Origin: Bacillota bacterium
Lineage (GTDB): Bacteria; Bacillota; Clostridia; Peptostreptococcales; Anaerovoracaceae
NCBI GenBank assembly: GCA_016302925.1
Contig: JAEDMR010000135.1
Coordinates: 1 to 5,401, forward strand
Length of the DNA: 5,401 nt
Reading direction: 5' to 3'
Of the stretch, positions 5,385 to 5,401 are shown in pieces. Under the pieces are notes generated by a model. It saw only the letters and a list, made by a program, of their open reading frames with translations. It was not told where the DNA came from and searched no databases. Both the position numbers and the translations under genes were made by a program. Numbering within the stretch: the first letter of the stretch is position 1; each line of letters begins with the position of its first letter.

Positions 5385-5401
5385 TTCCGTATGTATTTTG
5401 T

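Overview
The window reads as a chromosomal segment from a bacterium of the Bacillota (Firmicutes), probably a mid-GC gut-type Clostridia or Erysipelotrichia lineage. This is inferred from strong AGGAGG-type ribosome binding sites, the split ThrE_2 exporter subunit, the PadR plus DUF2812 pair and an NSAR/OSBS-type enolase-superfamily gene. The species cannot be named from the sequence.

Plus-strand half (1-2373). The 3' part of a ThrE_2/YjjB-type threonine/serine exporter subunit enters from the left edge. It overlaps by ATGA with the start of a TetR-type regulator that is broken: the reading frame shifts just after the helix-turn-helix and the ligand-binding domain is missing, so only a relic remains (417-676). 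A good sigma70-type promoter (TTGAAT-17 bp-TAGAAT) lies at the end of the relic. It drives a two-gene operon of a MarR-family regulator (GTG start at 727) and an N-succinylamino acid racemase/o-succinylbenzoate synthase family enzyme (1210-2328) with all catalytic residues. The operon ends in a clear intrinsic terminator at 2342-2373.

Minus-strand half (2385-5401). Reading right to left: an alpha/beta hydrolase (possibly starting outside the window) ends in a terminator whose stem contains its own stop codon. A 419-bp noncoding stretch follows. Next come a small PadR-family repressor and, overlapping it by ATGA, a DUF2812-family membrane protein. The DUF2812 gene is broken by an in-frame TGA after 75 codons and, about 40 bases later, by a frame change with loss of a conserved stretch. 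Its 352-codon remainder stays open and converges on the NSAR terminator.

The 419-bp noncoding stretch upstream of padR is the most structured part of the window. It holds two copies of a roughly 66-bp direct repeat (59 matching positions), each built from GTTTTC/GAAAAC hexamers in the same order and able to fold in alternative ways. They flank an AT-rich spacer (about 24% GC). The right copy runs into a short tandem array of a 14-bp unit. A perfect 12-bp palindrome lies just upstream of the padR ribosome binding site.

The genes form regulator-plus-target pairs (exporter/TetR relic, MarR/NSAR, PadR/DUF2812), two of which have a decayed member. No complete new multi-gene system is visible. The unexplained parts are the repeat cluster and the state of the PadR-DUF2812 pair.
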